A stretch of 64,000 nt of DNA from Tubiluchus corallicola (lineage: Eukaryota; Priapulida; Priapulimorpha; Priapulimorphida; Tubiluchidae): the NCBI GenBank assembly GCA_030141605.1, contig JAQGDQ010000010.1, positions 807,501-871,500 of the forward strand, in the 5' to 3' direction. Of the stretch, positions 30,093 through 41,873 are shown piece by piece (position 1 is the first letter of the stretch; each line of letters begins with the position of its first letter). The notes beneath the pieces were generated by a model. The model saw only the letters and a program-made list of their open reading frames with translations. It ran no database searches and was not told the origin of the DNA. Made by a program: the position numbers and the translations under genes.

Positions 30093-30672
30093 CTAGACAC
30101 AAAAAAGGGTACTGGTTGAAATAGTTATGCTTGAAAAGTAATATCCAGAATTGCTAGAAATTATCAATGCAAAAGTAAGAGTAAGATAAAATGATACTAG
30201 CGTTTCTAATAATGGCGACTAATTCCGATTCCGGGAAAGTCTTAAATGCTGCGAATCAAATTAATTTATTACTAAATACATAAGATGATGTTAAAAACAA
30301 CAAGCGAAAGGTTTTGGGCAGTTTCGCTTAAATGCAAAACCATCTTCAGGTAAGCGAAAGATAAACAGGTACGACAATTCAACAGACTTTTTCAACAAAT
30401 TCGCTACGACACCACTTAAACTTACAAACTTAACCACTTATAGGTCATCAACTTTTTTGGTCGCCAAACCGTCTAGTAACTTTGGTTGCCTTGCCCCTTA
30501 CTAATTTTATAAATTACGTTCAAATCTGCCACCTTCCTAGCTTTTGAATTCTCAGTAGAATAAGGCCCTACAAAACAGACTGCTTCTGTAGAAGAAGCTT
30601 TTGTAAAAGTTTGTGGCTAAAATTTACAATTCCCCCCCCCACACACACACACACAAATTCTTTCGTGAAGCA

Positions 30673-30730
30673 GGTTAGGGTTAGAGTTAAAATTAGGGTC
30701 AGGTTACGGTTGGGTTTGGGTTTACCTTTA
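30673..30730 (+). repeat. Degenerate telomere-like (TTAGGG) repeats
   Basis: A run of GGTTAGGG, GTTAGAG, ATTAGGG and GGGTTTGGG-type units makes an interstitial block related to the animal telomere hexamer. Only some units are exact, so it may equally be a simple G/T-rich repeat. Confidence 0.45.
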
Positions 30731-31395
30731 TGGAAGAGTATTTAAATTGCGTAGAGAATTGTAAACTCCTTCTAAGTTTATTTTTGCATCAACCTGTGCA
30801 TTTGATGAAAATTTATGAGTTTTAGCCTATATTTAATATAAGCCATGAATCAGATGTCATTTTACGTTTTTTGCGCAGTGTTGCCGGCCTATGATTGCCT
30901 CACATGGTATCAACAGTCTAATTTAGAAGTAGAAAGGCTCTGAAAAATTGTGATCCAATCACTTGCTCTAGCCCTGTAAGCTATCAGCCTCCGTGGCCAA
31001 AGCAGGTTTGAATGCTCATATTAGTCAGCACTAACACCTATCTATTAGAAATTAATTACTATTTAATAAGGTCTTAGCGTGAAAGCACTACCTAAGAAAA
31101 ATGTCGCTAAAACTTTTTGCGTGTACAAATTTTAAAAATTGTCGTCTTTTTCTCACTATATTTTTGGTGAAAATTCCAATTAACGCCGTTATCACAGGAA
31201 AGGATTGTATTGTTTTTTTACGAAGTACGTAACTGTATTTACGACATTTTATTGTATAAGCCATTGAAAGTAATGTACTTAAATGTGCGCTTTCTAAAAT
31301 ACATGTTATTTTTGTATTTCATTTTAACTTCGGTAATCAATTTATTTCGTCATGAACGCGGTAATCACAGCCTGATTCGCCAATGTGATTATTCT

Positions 31396-31397
<2 letters not shown>

Positions 31398-31447
<50 letters not shown>
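31398..31447. repeat. (AAT)n microsatellite
   Basis: About 16 pure AAT triplets lie just upstream of the SINE at 31497. This run is opposite in sense to the ATT tail of that SINE, so the SINE body is bracketed by complementary triplet arrays. Confidence 0.9.
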
Positions 31448-31496
31448 TGAGTCAATGTGAGTGGTTATCGCGTTTATTATCTTTTGTGCAAACGGT

Positions 31497-31753
31497 ATAA
31501 TCTAGAGGTAGCGACCGTAGCGCATCCCCTTTCCGTCCGGGAAGTCGTGAGTTTGATACTGCGGCCGCGTTATACCAAAGACTTTAAACAAGATAGCTGC
31601 TGTTGCCCAGTCTGGCGCGTGGTATTTAGCGTGTAATGTAGCCTAGTCGGCAAAAAACTATTTGAGTTTATGTTACTTGTTTATCTAAATGCCGATTTAA
31701 GATAAAGATTATTATTATTATTATTATTACTATTATTATTATTATTATTATTA

Positions 31754-31793
<40 letters not shown>

Positions 31794-31796
31794 TAC

Positions 31797-31850
<54 letters not shown>
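31497..31850 (+). mobile_element. tRNA-derived SINE with (ATT)n tail
   Basis: The head (GAGGTAGCGACCGTAGCGC, then TCCGGGAAGTCGTGAGTTTGATAC) resembles the tRNA-derived A and B boxes of widespread invertebrate SINEs. A body of about 140 bp follows with ACCAAAGACTTTAAA and a GCTGCTGTTGCCCAGTCTGG segment. It ends in GATAAAG followed by some 47 ATT triplets with a few ACT variants (31707-31848), the usual microsatellite tail of this SINE type. Target-site duplications were not identified. Confidence 0.65.
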
Positions 31851-33132
31851 AACACGGTACCAAGTTAACCTCCTATGAGATATGCACACCTGCACCGTGC
31901 TTGGTGTGCAATTTTTCCACTGGTAAAAGACGATCAGTCTTCGTTAACCTTATTATTTTTAACGGCTATCGTGGCAGAATTTGTGGATTTATGCTTTTTG
32001 AGAATATAGGTATTTGTTAATATAATTTTTCGTTATTAATTTTAGTGGTTATTACTGAATCACGTTTACTTATTTTGCCATGACATTTAAACGGTGTGCA
32101 GATTAACTTGCTATTCAAGACTTCTGTAGGGATAGGACACCATAATGAAAATACCGTTTGGAAAAGTTCTTCTTACTTTTTTGTACAATAAAGTACGTAC
32201 AGCTCCTTTTGTTTAATATTTTTATACCACCATGGTTAAGACTGGTTTACCATTTCACTTTTAACAGGGTTGGCTCTAAGTATGTTGACGCACTACGTTG
32301 GGGAATTTACCAAAGAAAGTAAGCACGGATGCGGTTAGAACTGGGAAAAACTGGGGAATTTACCAAAGAAAATAAAGACGCATGTAGTGCCGATATCATA
32401 AGCTTAAAAGGCGCTGTCATTCACACGTTATATTTGTGTGACTTTCAAAAATGGGAATCTACCAAAATTAACCATTGCAATGAATAGCATCCTGCTTCAC
32501 CTTTACTTCCTGGAAGAGCTAAGAACTAAATTGTCGTTTCGAGCTTCCCGGGCCATTTTACATGCTGATATATAAGTTTGGAAGCAACAAACTGTCATTC
32601 GTTTGTAAGCGTTTTGTGAAGTTCAAAGCAGCCTGAGACAGATTTTATTTTGAATTTTTCTCGGAATATCTACGTTTATATTATAGTGCTAATAAAGTAA
32701 ACAAGACGCGATTTGAGGATGACCAAGTTGACGGTATAGTAACTGTAACTGCATTGTGCTTAATTTCTTGACTTTATGCAACACTTTCCGTTTTAGTGCG
32801 CATTCATGCAGTTCGCTTTCATGCATTAATCATGGATTTCCTTTAAAAACTAATTGATAAATATTGAGTGTCAATCTAATTTAGAACCTTTTAAATTTTG
32901 CAATAGTACAACAGTTCCTATTTAAGTATTTAATTTTAAACCTTTATCTTGTTGTTAAAGTTTCGTTTTCAGATATGATGTCTTTAGGTCGCGCCTCCAT
33001 CCATCACTCACTAACCCATCGTCTGAATTGCTGTTTCAATTAATGTTTCTGATTTTTCGTAGAATGTTATAACTCAGTGATATCTGCATAAAATTAAAAA
33101 TAGCCTAATAAGCTTAGCAATTGGTTACATAG

Positions 33133-36100
33133 ATGAAATCTGACAAAGAGCTGACCCATGGTCAAGACCTCCTTCCAGTTTCCACAAAGAATCGCAACTC
33201 GAATTTGGGGCAGTTGTTTCTAACAGTTCTAACAGTGATGCTTGTTGTTGCCTTGGGAGCATACTTCATATACGACCAGCATGTTATCAGAAAAGAGATT
33301 GATGAATTGCGTGTACAGATAGTTCAGTTACAAGAACAAAAGGTGAGAAAAATAGACACAATAACAATGACATTTGCGACGCACGTGATGATGACGACAT
33401 TTATGGTTGACCATTGATGACAGCTGACAATATTGAATAACGATGGCAAGTCTGGTAGCATGGTTTGGAACAACGACACCAAAAATGAAAAACAAGAAAA
33501 CAGATGAATGAAAAATGGAGAAATAAAATAGAAAAATGACTAGTTTCAAAATTCAAACAAATAAAAAATTAAATGTATTTAGTATTTCAAAAGCTCCTCA
33601 TTATTAAAATTTAATGAAATAGCAATTATAAGAGGCACATCGAAATTTTTCTACTAAATCTTTAAATCGTTAGCATTTTGGTAACATCAAACTTAGCTTC
33701 ATAAGTCTTTTGTGGCAATTTCAATTTACACTTACTGCGCCTCTTTTCTGCATATATTTATCAATGTCAGCGATTTTAGTATTCTGTTCTAGCGTTAACA
33801 AGGCAGCAGCAGAAAACAGTATAAAATCTAAAATGTAAATTTAAAAAATTCCCACTTTACGTGACAATCTGAACGTCGTTGGTCGATTAGCTGCAAAGAA
33901 AACTGAAAAAATTATAGTGACAATGAGAGATTTGAAACATCGAGTATAAGTCAAACGGCTTACAGTTGGTTTTTTAGTCACAATAACTAGTAATACTGTA
34001 ACTGATGCAAATTGAGTTTTGCAGATGTCTCATGCCGACTTTTGGTTCTTATTCATCCCTGACGTTAACGTTGAAGAAAATGAGTTGGTTTCAAACTCCA
34101 GTAGAATGAAACGAAATGCTGAAGAAATCGAAATAATACCAAAAGATATTTACGAAGGAATAATGAATAACCATCAGTCGTTAGCAGGTATACAACATTT
34201 TCATTCCACGTTCAATGTTTATACATCGTTCAGCAATTCTGGTTTTTGACTTAATAACATGTATAATCATGTTTTTATGCATATATCAGATATTCTTCGA
34301 GGGCCCCAGGGACCTCCAGGCCGGGATGGACGTGATGGAAGAGAAGGCCCTCCAGGGCCAGTGGGACCAATGGGTCCACAAGGACCCCAGGTAAGTACTG
34401 TACTTTGAAATCAGAAAATTGAAGTGCCATCATTTTTCACAAAAGTTGCAAAATCTGCATCGTCATCACTTCTATGTGGTAATGATGGTCCCATCGAAAT
34501 GGTATATGACTGATTTTTAAATGTACACGTAATCCCAGTGCTACGTACAAATTCTTGTTCTCCACTTTAAGGGGAAACAAGGACCACCAGGACCTGCTGG
34601 AAAAGTGGAGGACGGTGATGATGCTAGTTGGAAAACTCATGTAAATGAACATCAGCTAATCTCTGAAGAGGAGAAAAATCAATTGTTGCAGTCAGTTGAG
34701 TCGGCCATTTTGGAAAACTGTGAGATTTTAATTGCTTTAAAATATGACTTCGTGAAACTTGTTATAACTTAGATGGACTAGACTAAGTGGTAGTGGTAAT
34801 AACAGTAATGGAAGAAGTGCACGGTAATCTGTATAGTGATAGTGAAGGTGGCCACGGTGATGGAAGAAGTGGTGCATAAAGTGCACGGTAATCAAGATAG
34901 TGATAGTGAAGGTGGCAGTGGTTGTTGTAGAAGTAGTGGCAGTGATAATGATAGTGATAATGATAGAGGAAGAGGTAGCGGTTAATAGCATTAGTAAAAG
35001 CAGCAGTAGCATTACTGTCGTATTTTCTGTAACAGTAGGAGGCCTATGGGAACTGTAATGGAAGATAGTGGTCCCAGACACGTAATACTTTGTAGTATTA
35101 TGGAAATTCTCACATTAGTAAGCAATAAAAACAAACTCTCAGGTGTAAAAGAACATATTTTGTACATTGGTAAAGTTATAACCTGCATGGCGTATTAAAT
35201 ACGCCAAGATATGATTGTCTGATAATTTCATTTGCTTTGAAGAATTTCGTTTAGTAAAACAGTAGTAGAATTTCTGCCGATCGATGTAGTTATCTAGTGT
35301 ATTTTCCAGACGTACCTGCAGGCAAAGGCGGTGCAATGTATATCAGATGGGGAAGGACCACTTGTCCTGACACCGGGGCAGAGCTTGTGTATGAAGGTAA
35401 GAACAAGCGTAGTATTAAAATGCACAAAAATCATTGTATAAATAAAATATTTTACTCTGATCTGCTTCGTAACAGTTTTGACTTTCTAGTACACTTGCGG
35501 TGTTCTCACTTGTGAATCGTGCGCTAGATGGCGTGAAGTTTGCATTAACCTAATTATATTTATTTGCTGATTTCGCAATACATAATGCAAATAAAAGCAA
35601 TTGCGAAAATCAAGGGGAACACGAATGACATAAAAAAGTATTTACGCCATTTACAAACTTGAATGCGATTAAAACATAAAGAGTGAAACTGCTTAAATAT
35701 GTCTGTTAAGAATTTAGATAATTTAACTAATTATTGTAGCTTTTTGATAAAATGTGTCCATTGCGTGCATTTACCAATGACCAATGAATGGTTCATCATT
35801 TACACAAGAGGGAATGCATTCCATGTTTTGACCGAAAGGCTCTTATGAGACTAATTTTAGATAACTTAATCTGTCGGGGAATGTTGCACGTCTGGACGTT
35901 TTCAACCAAATATTATATCTTTCAAAAATATGGATTCCAAATAGGGCGTACCCTTACCAAAGGATTCGACCAAAGGGTGAACATAAGTTATATATATATA
36001 CAATTTGTTCGTACTCATGGTACAATCACATCAAATAAGCAAACAGATCATCAAGCGAAATAACATGAATTAACAAGATTAGTAGGCAATGTGAATATAT

Positions 36101-39100
36101 ACAGTTTAAGTGAGAGTAAGATATGTTAGTATGCCGTACAACTCATCCCTGTCAAAAAAAATCAAAACAGTTACGTTCTAGAGCTCATATAACTTCTTTA
36201 AAAATGAAATTTGCAGGGCGTATTTGTTCTTTGCTAGCATTCTCTCTTACATCTAATGTACAGGAAAAACTTTAGAAAAAAATTTACTATTGAGTTTCCA
36301 GGTTTGATTTCCTTAGTAACTGTGACTGTAGCTGCGGAAGACACGTGATTTTACGACGTTTAAGCATAGATACCTGGCCATTCAACCTACAGGTAATGGT
36401 GATTCCTGCGTTAAAACAGGAAGCCCATAATATTACCTGCGATTGATTGAGCTAGTGGTTTCTTATATCGAAAACGCTTTAAAGAGGTTAAAATATCACG
36501 TGACGTCGCCAGTTGTCGCTATTCTGCCTGCCTGCCAAACGTCATTTTTTTTCAGATATTAGACATTGTTTCATTCGACATGTTTTTAAGTGGTCTCTCT
36601 TCGAGTTCAAAAATTTGATTTAGTTTGTTTTTCTTCAATTTTTGGGTAGAATTATGGAACGTCTATGGTGGGCTCAGGGTCGTAGGTTCAGGATGTCACT
36701 CACCGGGTCGCTAGCCCTCAGAAGACGTACCTGCCGAGAATAAAATTTCAATTTTACAGCTGTGCTCACGTACGAGCTGTCGAACATGTGCAGTACGTCA
36801 GAAACGAACACATCTGTACTAAGAGGTACAGCACCTGTTTTTTGCGCAACGCGTTCTCGAGATGCAGGCGCTAATGCCCGTCTAACTAGATAATGGCGAA
36901 ATGCACGCGACAGCGAAGAGCGGTGAAACGTGAACGCGAAATTGTGTTTGTGTGGTAATATTTCTTTCACTAAAGCATTTTGGAAAAATCGTACGTTTCC
37001 TTTCAATATTTTAAAAAGTAGATTGTTTTGACTTAGAGCTTAAGATTGGGTCTGGTTTTTTTAAAGGTGTAGCAGCAAGTGGATACTATAACGTGCACGG
37101 CAGCGGAGGCAATTACCAGTGTCTTCCCAGAAATCCTGATTGGGGTGAAGTGACCGCTGGAGCTCAGAGTAAAAATTATATGTAAGTGTTTATAAAAGTA
37201 CTTATGTCGTCTGCTATGGTTGCGTGTAAAAGTATCAGTACTTTTGTTTTATTTCAAGATCATTTTTTTATATTTTTGTGTTTTATTAATGACATTTTAT
37301 GTTTATGTCAATTGGAAAGCTGTTAAAATTTCAAAATTAAAAACTAACGAATAGGCCTAAAATCTGTACCAATACGTACATATACCGAATCAAATCAAGT
37401 CAGTAATATCAATATAAATCTATAATGAAATGCAATGATAGATTTCACTCACTCGTTTACTTGGGGTGTAAAGGGTGTGAATTTAAGGCTTCTTACTTTG
37501 TATCTACTACAGTTGTCATAACTTGTTATCCACATAGATATGGAGTCGAATTTGAGCTTCACGACAATGATCCGTTTTCTAAAGATAATTTGCCACAGGA
37601 TAAATTACAAGATCAAGACGCTACTTGTGCGGTTTGTCTAGTAAGTGCGCTCTTTACTGTATATAAAGATAACGGTTTACAGACTTATCTAAATAACAAT
37701 ATGTATATCTAACGTGTGTGTTTAACACCTATAATACCTTTAGATTTATTTCATATCTATCTGTGTAAAGAGTACAATACAGATAGTAGTTTCGGAGCAC
37801 TTCTGAGTACTACGGTATTCAATATTTTCCGAATACAGATTCGTATGAGCTATTGTCTAACCACGTCAAAGTAATTTGACGAAATGGCACTGACAGCGTT
37901 AGCATTAAGGCAGATTTGGTTTTAAATACTTCTTGCTAAGGATTATAGTGTCGGTGTTGTTGATAACTATCTAGTTCTGTTAACATTCTGATCTTTATAA
38001 GGAAGAGTCTCGCATGTGCGTGCTGATCTATTACCTATTACCACCTATCTATACGTTTGATTAAAACTACAATAACGTAATAACGCAACCAAAAACAAGT
38101 GGTATTGTTGGTAACAACATGGTACCGGTTATTGTTTACTCTTTCAGGCAGTTGCATTATTGTCAGAACATTTGCACTAGCCAGCTAGACATATACATAA
38201 AGTTACAAACTAATGAATGCTACTGCCCTCGTAAAATACCCTAAATAATTAGAGCACAATAACCAAAACTATAACCGCCTAAAACTTCAAAACGACAGTT
38301 AATGAACAAATTACGTAAATTACTTATTCTTACTTGAATGGGACCTAAACTCGGACAGCACTAAGAATTACTAAAACGGTAGCATTCAATAGTTTATATT
38401 TAATGTGAATTTATAGCTGGCTTGTGAAATTGCTTCGACAATAACGCAAGTCTGCATCCAAACGTAAGCAATAAAGAATTACCACGTAGTTATTAGCAAG
38501 AGTGTTAATTGCATTATTAAAACGCAGATTCTCCAGAAATAAATCAGTTGAGGAAAACAAGAACAAATAAAAAATACTTGCTTTAATTGTGAAGATCTGC
38601 TTAATAAAATAGCCTATAAAAATTGTATAATCAAAATTGTAATTCGTTGTCTGCATCATTGTCTCATGTTTTTGTGTATCAGTCATGTCAGCCTATCTAT
38701 TTGTGTAACTCAGTATCCGTGAAAAGTGTTAATATACACAAATTTTATTGACATGTAGGTATTTAAACGAATCCCTGCAAACAGAAGGACATTTCCTTGT
38801 ACATATTCCTTTTTTTAAAATAAAGAATTATATTAGTAAAATAATTTGAAGATCTCAGTTTAGATCTTTAGTATAATTCAGTGTTTTCAATTTCAGACTG
38901 AACAAAGAACTAGTCAAATGATGGTGCCCGGTTGGCGACATTGTCCTGATGACTGGACTGTGGAATACATTGGGTATGTGCGCAATGTATCTCAGTTCTT
39001 GATTATTTCATTTTAAAGGATAACGCTGTTGACCGGTTTTATTCTGCCAGTGTTGTTCCTGGCCAATATTCTCGTTGAGGTATGATGTACATACAGTGTT

Positions 39101-40578
39101 ATACGTGTTCAAATGTGTTTGTGGCTATAACAACTGGTTCAGTGTTTCATATTAGATAATTAATATTGCTAATCAGCAGGCTCCAAAAACGCCGAAATCA
39201 TTTAGCATTATTAACAGGAGTTAAGTACTAGACTCTGGCACACAGTATGCTGAACACTGTATAAAAATGTGCAATCGTAGGTGGCGTCGTACGTCTATAT
39301 AAATATACGTATATCTCTATCTGTGCTTCGTGGCGAATGTTAAGCCACACTGAAGCTGGTCAGCGAACAGCTGTTAATTACCTGGATTCAATACTCGTTC
39401 TGGGCTTCATTTTCCCTACTGATTCACGTTATTTACCTCGTTGACGAACGCATAAACATCAGAATGTGGCTAAGATACCAGTGTCGGTTTAGTGGCTCAT
39501 TCTTGTTGGTCTGTATTCATAAGGAGCAAAATTTCGGTCTCGTCACAAACGTCAACATAACTAGGCTCTGGCATTGATACCGGATTTCGGCTTCCAGTGC
39601 GCCGAACTGGCGCATGTAAAAATGTTTGCAGTCTTGGATGCTTGTCAGGTTTCACTGCTAAAGGTCCTAAGGACACTATTTTTCATGCTACCTTCTCTTA
39701 TAGCGCCGCTGTGTTACAGTTCTAAAACAGTTCTGATGTATACTTTTATGTGATATGGCAATTTAAACTGAGCGCCGTTGGTACTGTAGCAAATACGATC
39801 GCCCGCCATGACAATCAATGGTATGACGTCACATAAGGCAGGGGCAAAACTATTGTAAATAAAGCGAGGGTCACACATACACAGTGTCTTTCCTTATGGG
39901 ACGTCACTTCCGCTTTCTTACCCGAATTTTTTTTCACAATCTGTTCGACGCTAAATTCGAAGTATTTCAATGCTAACCAGAGTGAAACCGCAAGTTTACA
40001 AAGATATAAACTCGTTTATTTGTATCACGCTAGTCAGTAGTGTATTTTAACAGTAATTGTCTACCAAGGTGTCAGTGGACCTTTAAGAGATGTGGTGCTG
40101 ACAAGCCATTGGCATAGCAGTGTCTAATTTTTTGCTGGATTCTTGCTGTGTTTACCTGTATTGAAGGCGCAGTTCTTTTATTTTAGAATTCTGCCTACCC
40201 AACAATAGACGTAACAAGTATTTGATGGTAATGATGATGATTAACAGACGTGTATTTCTGTTTATCTCTAAGGCTTTTCGGAAGAGTTCCTACAGTCAAG
40301 ACATTTAGGGTTCTGTAAAATACATGCATTGTTTTCTCGATAAGTAATTTGGTAATGTAGACCAGCCTTTGTTTTTCAGTTACCTGATGTCAGCCCATCC
40401 CTCACACCATGGTCGTTCGTCCTATGTCTGCGTTGATGAGAAACCAGAAGGAGATGCAGCCGGATACAAGAACGACAATGGTGGACTATGGTATATCGTA
40501 GAAGCGGCTTGTGGTTCACTGCCCTGTCCTAACTACGTACAGGGTTTGGAAATTACATGCGTTGTTTGTACGAAATGA
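33133..40578 (+). CDS. Type II membrane collagen with short-chain collagen C4-type domain
   Basis: Nine exons join in perfect phase to 400 codons plus TGA: 33133-33342, 34025-34187, 34290-34390, 34572-34719, 35310-35396, 37077-37191, 37538-37640, 38897-38973 and 40380-40578. A TAG directly before the ATG fixes the start. Domains in order: a cytoplasmic tail of about 25 aa; one membrane helix ([19 protein letters not shown]) near residues 29-47; a coiled stalk; a furin-like site RMKR in exon 2; about 14 Gly-X-Y triplets across exons 3-4 ([17 protein letters not shown]); then a cysteine-rich C-terminal domain with [62 protein letters not shown] and [12 protein letters not shown]. The last domain matches the C-terminal region of sponge-type short-chain collagen C4 proteins found in many invertebrates. 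I infer a trimeric cell-surface or shed matrix protein. The combination with a signal anchor is what I read from the sequence; its function is unknown. Confidence 0.9.
34817..34945. repeat. Two-copy 64 bp tandem duplication in a collagen-gene intron
   Basis: GTGCACGGTAATC starts at 34817 and again at 34881, followed in both copies by TAGTGATAGTGAAGGTGG. The block lies about 100 bp after collagen exon 4 in an A/G-rich intron segment with further AGTGATAATGATAG units. Confidence 0.75.
36674..37006 (-). mobile_element. Probable 3' fragment of a retrotransposon (shared with 47.9 kb)
   Basis: An open minus-strand frame of 110 codons lies immediately upstream of collagen exon 6, with local composition richer in CG than its surroundings. 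About 105 bp of it (36745-36850) is clearly similar to 47876-47982, next to the reverse transcriptase remnant there, and in the same orientation. Both copies can encode a related peptide around TGAVPL. The link to a LINE rests on that neighbour and is an inference; no catalytic motif is visible here. Confidence 0.4.
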
Positions 40579-41873
40579 GGCAACTATGGGAGAAATTTGG
40601 AAAAATCTGGAGAAGAGGAACTAGTGCAACTAGTGTACTAGTGTGTACTAGTTGTGAACTAGTGTGAACTAGGAACTAGAGTGTACTAGTGCAAAAATAT
40701 CATTAAATAAAATAAGTACAGTAACTTACCGTACTGTAAGATGTTCCTTTGTTATTGTAATACTAGAAAGTATGTTTTCACTTATCATGAATTTACAAAC
40801 ACAACTACTGAAGCGTTTAATATCGGATGTGATATTTTTAATTCGCACGTTGAAATCTGTAGCCTTTGAAGTCTCATGTTAGTGCAAATATATAAAATGT
40901 TGCTGCATATTCCAGTTGAAGAAGTAATTTATTTATTATTTGCGTAATCGTCCATGTAAAAACATAGATGCTGCTATGTTAAATTTGCAAAATCTAGACT
41001 CGTGAATGATAAAAGTCGCTCGTGTCTGCATCAACCAGGTTTTTGTACAAAAGTTAGAAATTATTCAGCAAGTCAAACAACGCCTACAACAGTCAGCACC
41101 TCGTCTCACTGGTTCCTAAACGCCGACAGTTTGTCGTAGTACAGACTCGCTTTTTCCTGCTTCTCACAAATTTACTTTGAACATACCTAGATGTGCAACA
41201 ACTACTTATAGCAAATCCATTTTTCCCTCGGTCTTCTTGTCTGTGGAGTTCTCTACGAGAAATTTGTTTCACCGAAAACCATAACTTCACTAAGTTAAAG
41301 AAGAACATTAAAGACACTTTCTATGACTAGAAAATTAGTTATGTAAATTCCATTTATCTAGACATACTGTACATACTGTATGTACTTACTGCACGTTACC
41401 TTGAGTAGGAAGGATCAACTTTTGTATAAAAAACTTGTTTTAGTCTCATTGAAAATTAATGGTGTCTTCTGTCCGTGCACTGTCATTAGCCATGTTACTA
41501 GTATAAACCACAGGCTCCCGAGGTCCAGGACCTAGTCTGAACTGAAAAAACTGAACTGCTGAGCAGAACAACATAAAATGTCACTGTGAAATATGCAAAA
41601 GGTAATGGATAACCTGTATCAACATTACTAATGAGTTACTTAGAACAACCTTTAGTCCACACTATAGTTAATTACTGAGTGTATTCTAAATCTATCCTAA
41701 ACAAGTAAACCGGTCATGTTGCCCTCCAGGCCATGCAAGACAGAATTCGAGAAGCGTATATTCTAGATCTAACAGGTTTATATATTGTTTGCGGTTCACC
41801 ACTCAGAGCACACTGAATACTCTCGGTGTATACCCCTATAAACTTAGAAAAGAATTTACTTGATTTTGTTATC
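40579..41873. other. Spacer between the collagen and pentraxin genes
   Basis: This holds the collagen 3' UTR and the pentraxin promoter region. An ACTAGTGTG-type tandem repeat covers about 40620-40692 and is followed by an AATAAA at 40706-40711, the likely poly(A) signal of the collagen gene. No other gene is seen. Confidence 0.55.
40706..40711 (+). promoter_or_regulatory. Poly(A) signal of the collagen C4-type gene
   Basis: AATAAA lies 128 nt after the stop codon, directly downstream of a short ACTAGT repeat. Confidence 0.5.

Larger units (their letters stand above)
30093..33132. other. Spacer between ACSL and the collagen gene
   Basis: No supported exon was found here, although the missing first exon(s) of ACSL, with its expected membrane anchor, may lie in this region. 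It contains a poly-C/CA run (30632-30655), telomere-like repeats, two AAT/ATT arrays, a SINE and a short direct repeat (GGGGAATTTACCAAAGAAA at 32300 and 32353). These are described separately where useful. Confidence 0.5.
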
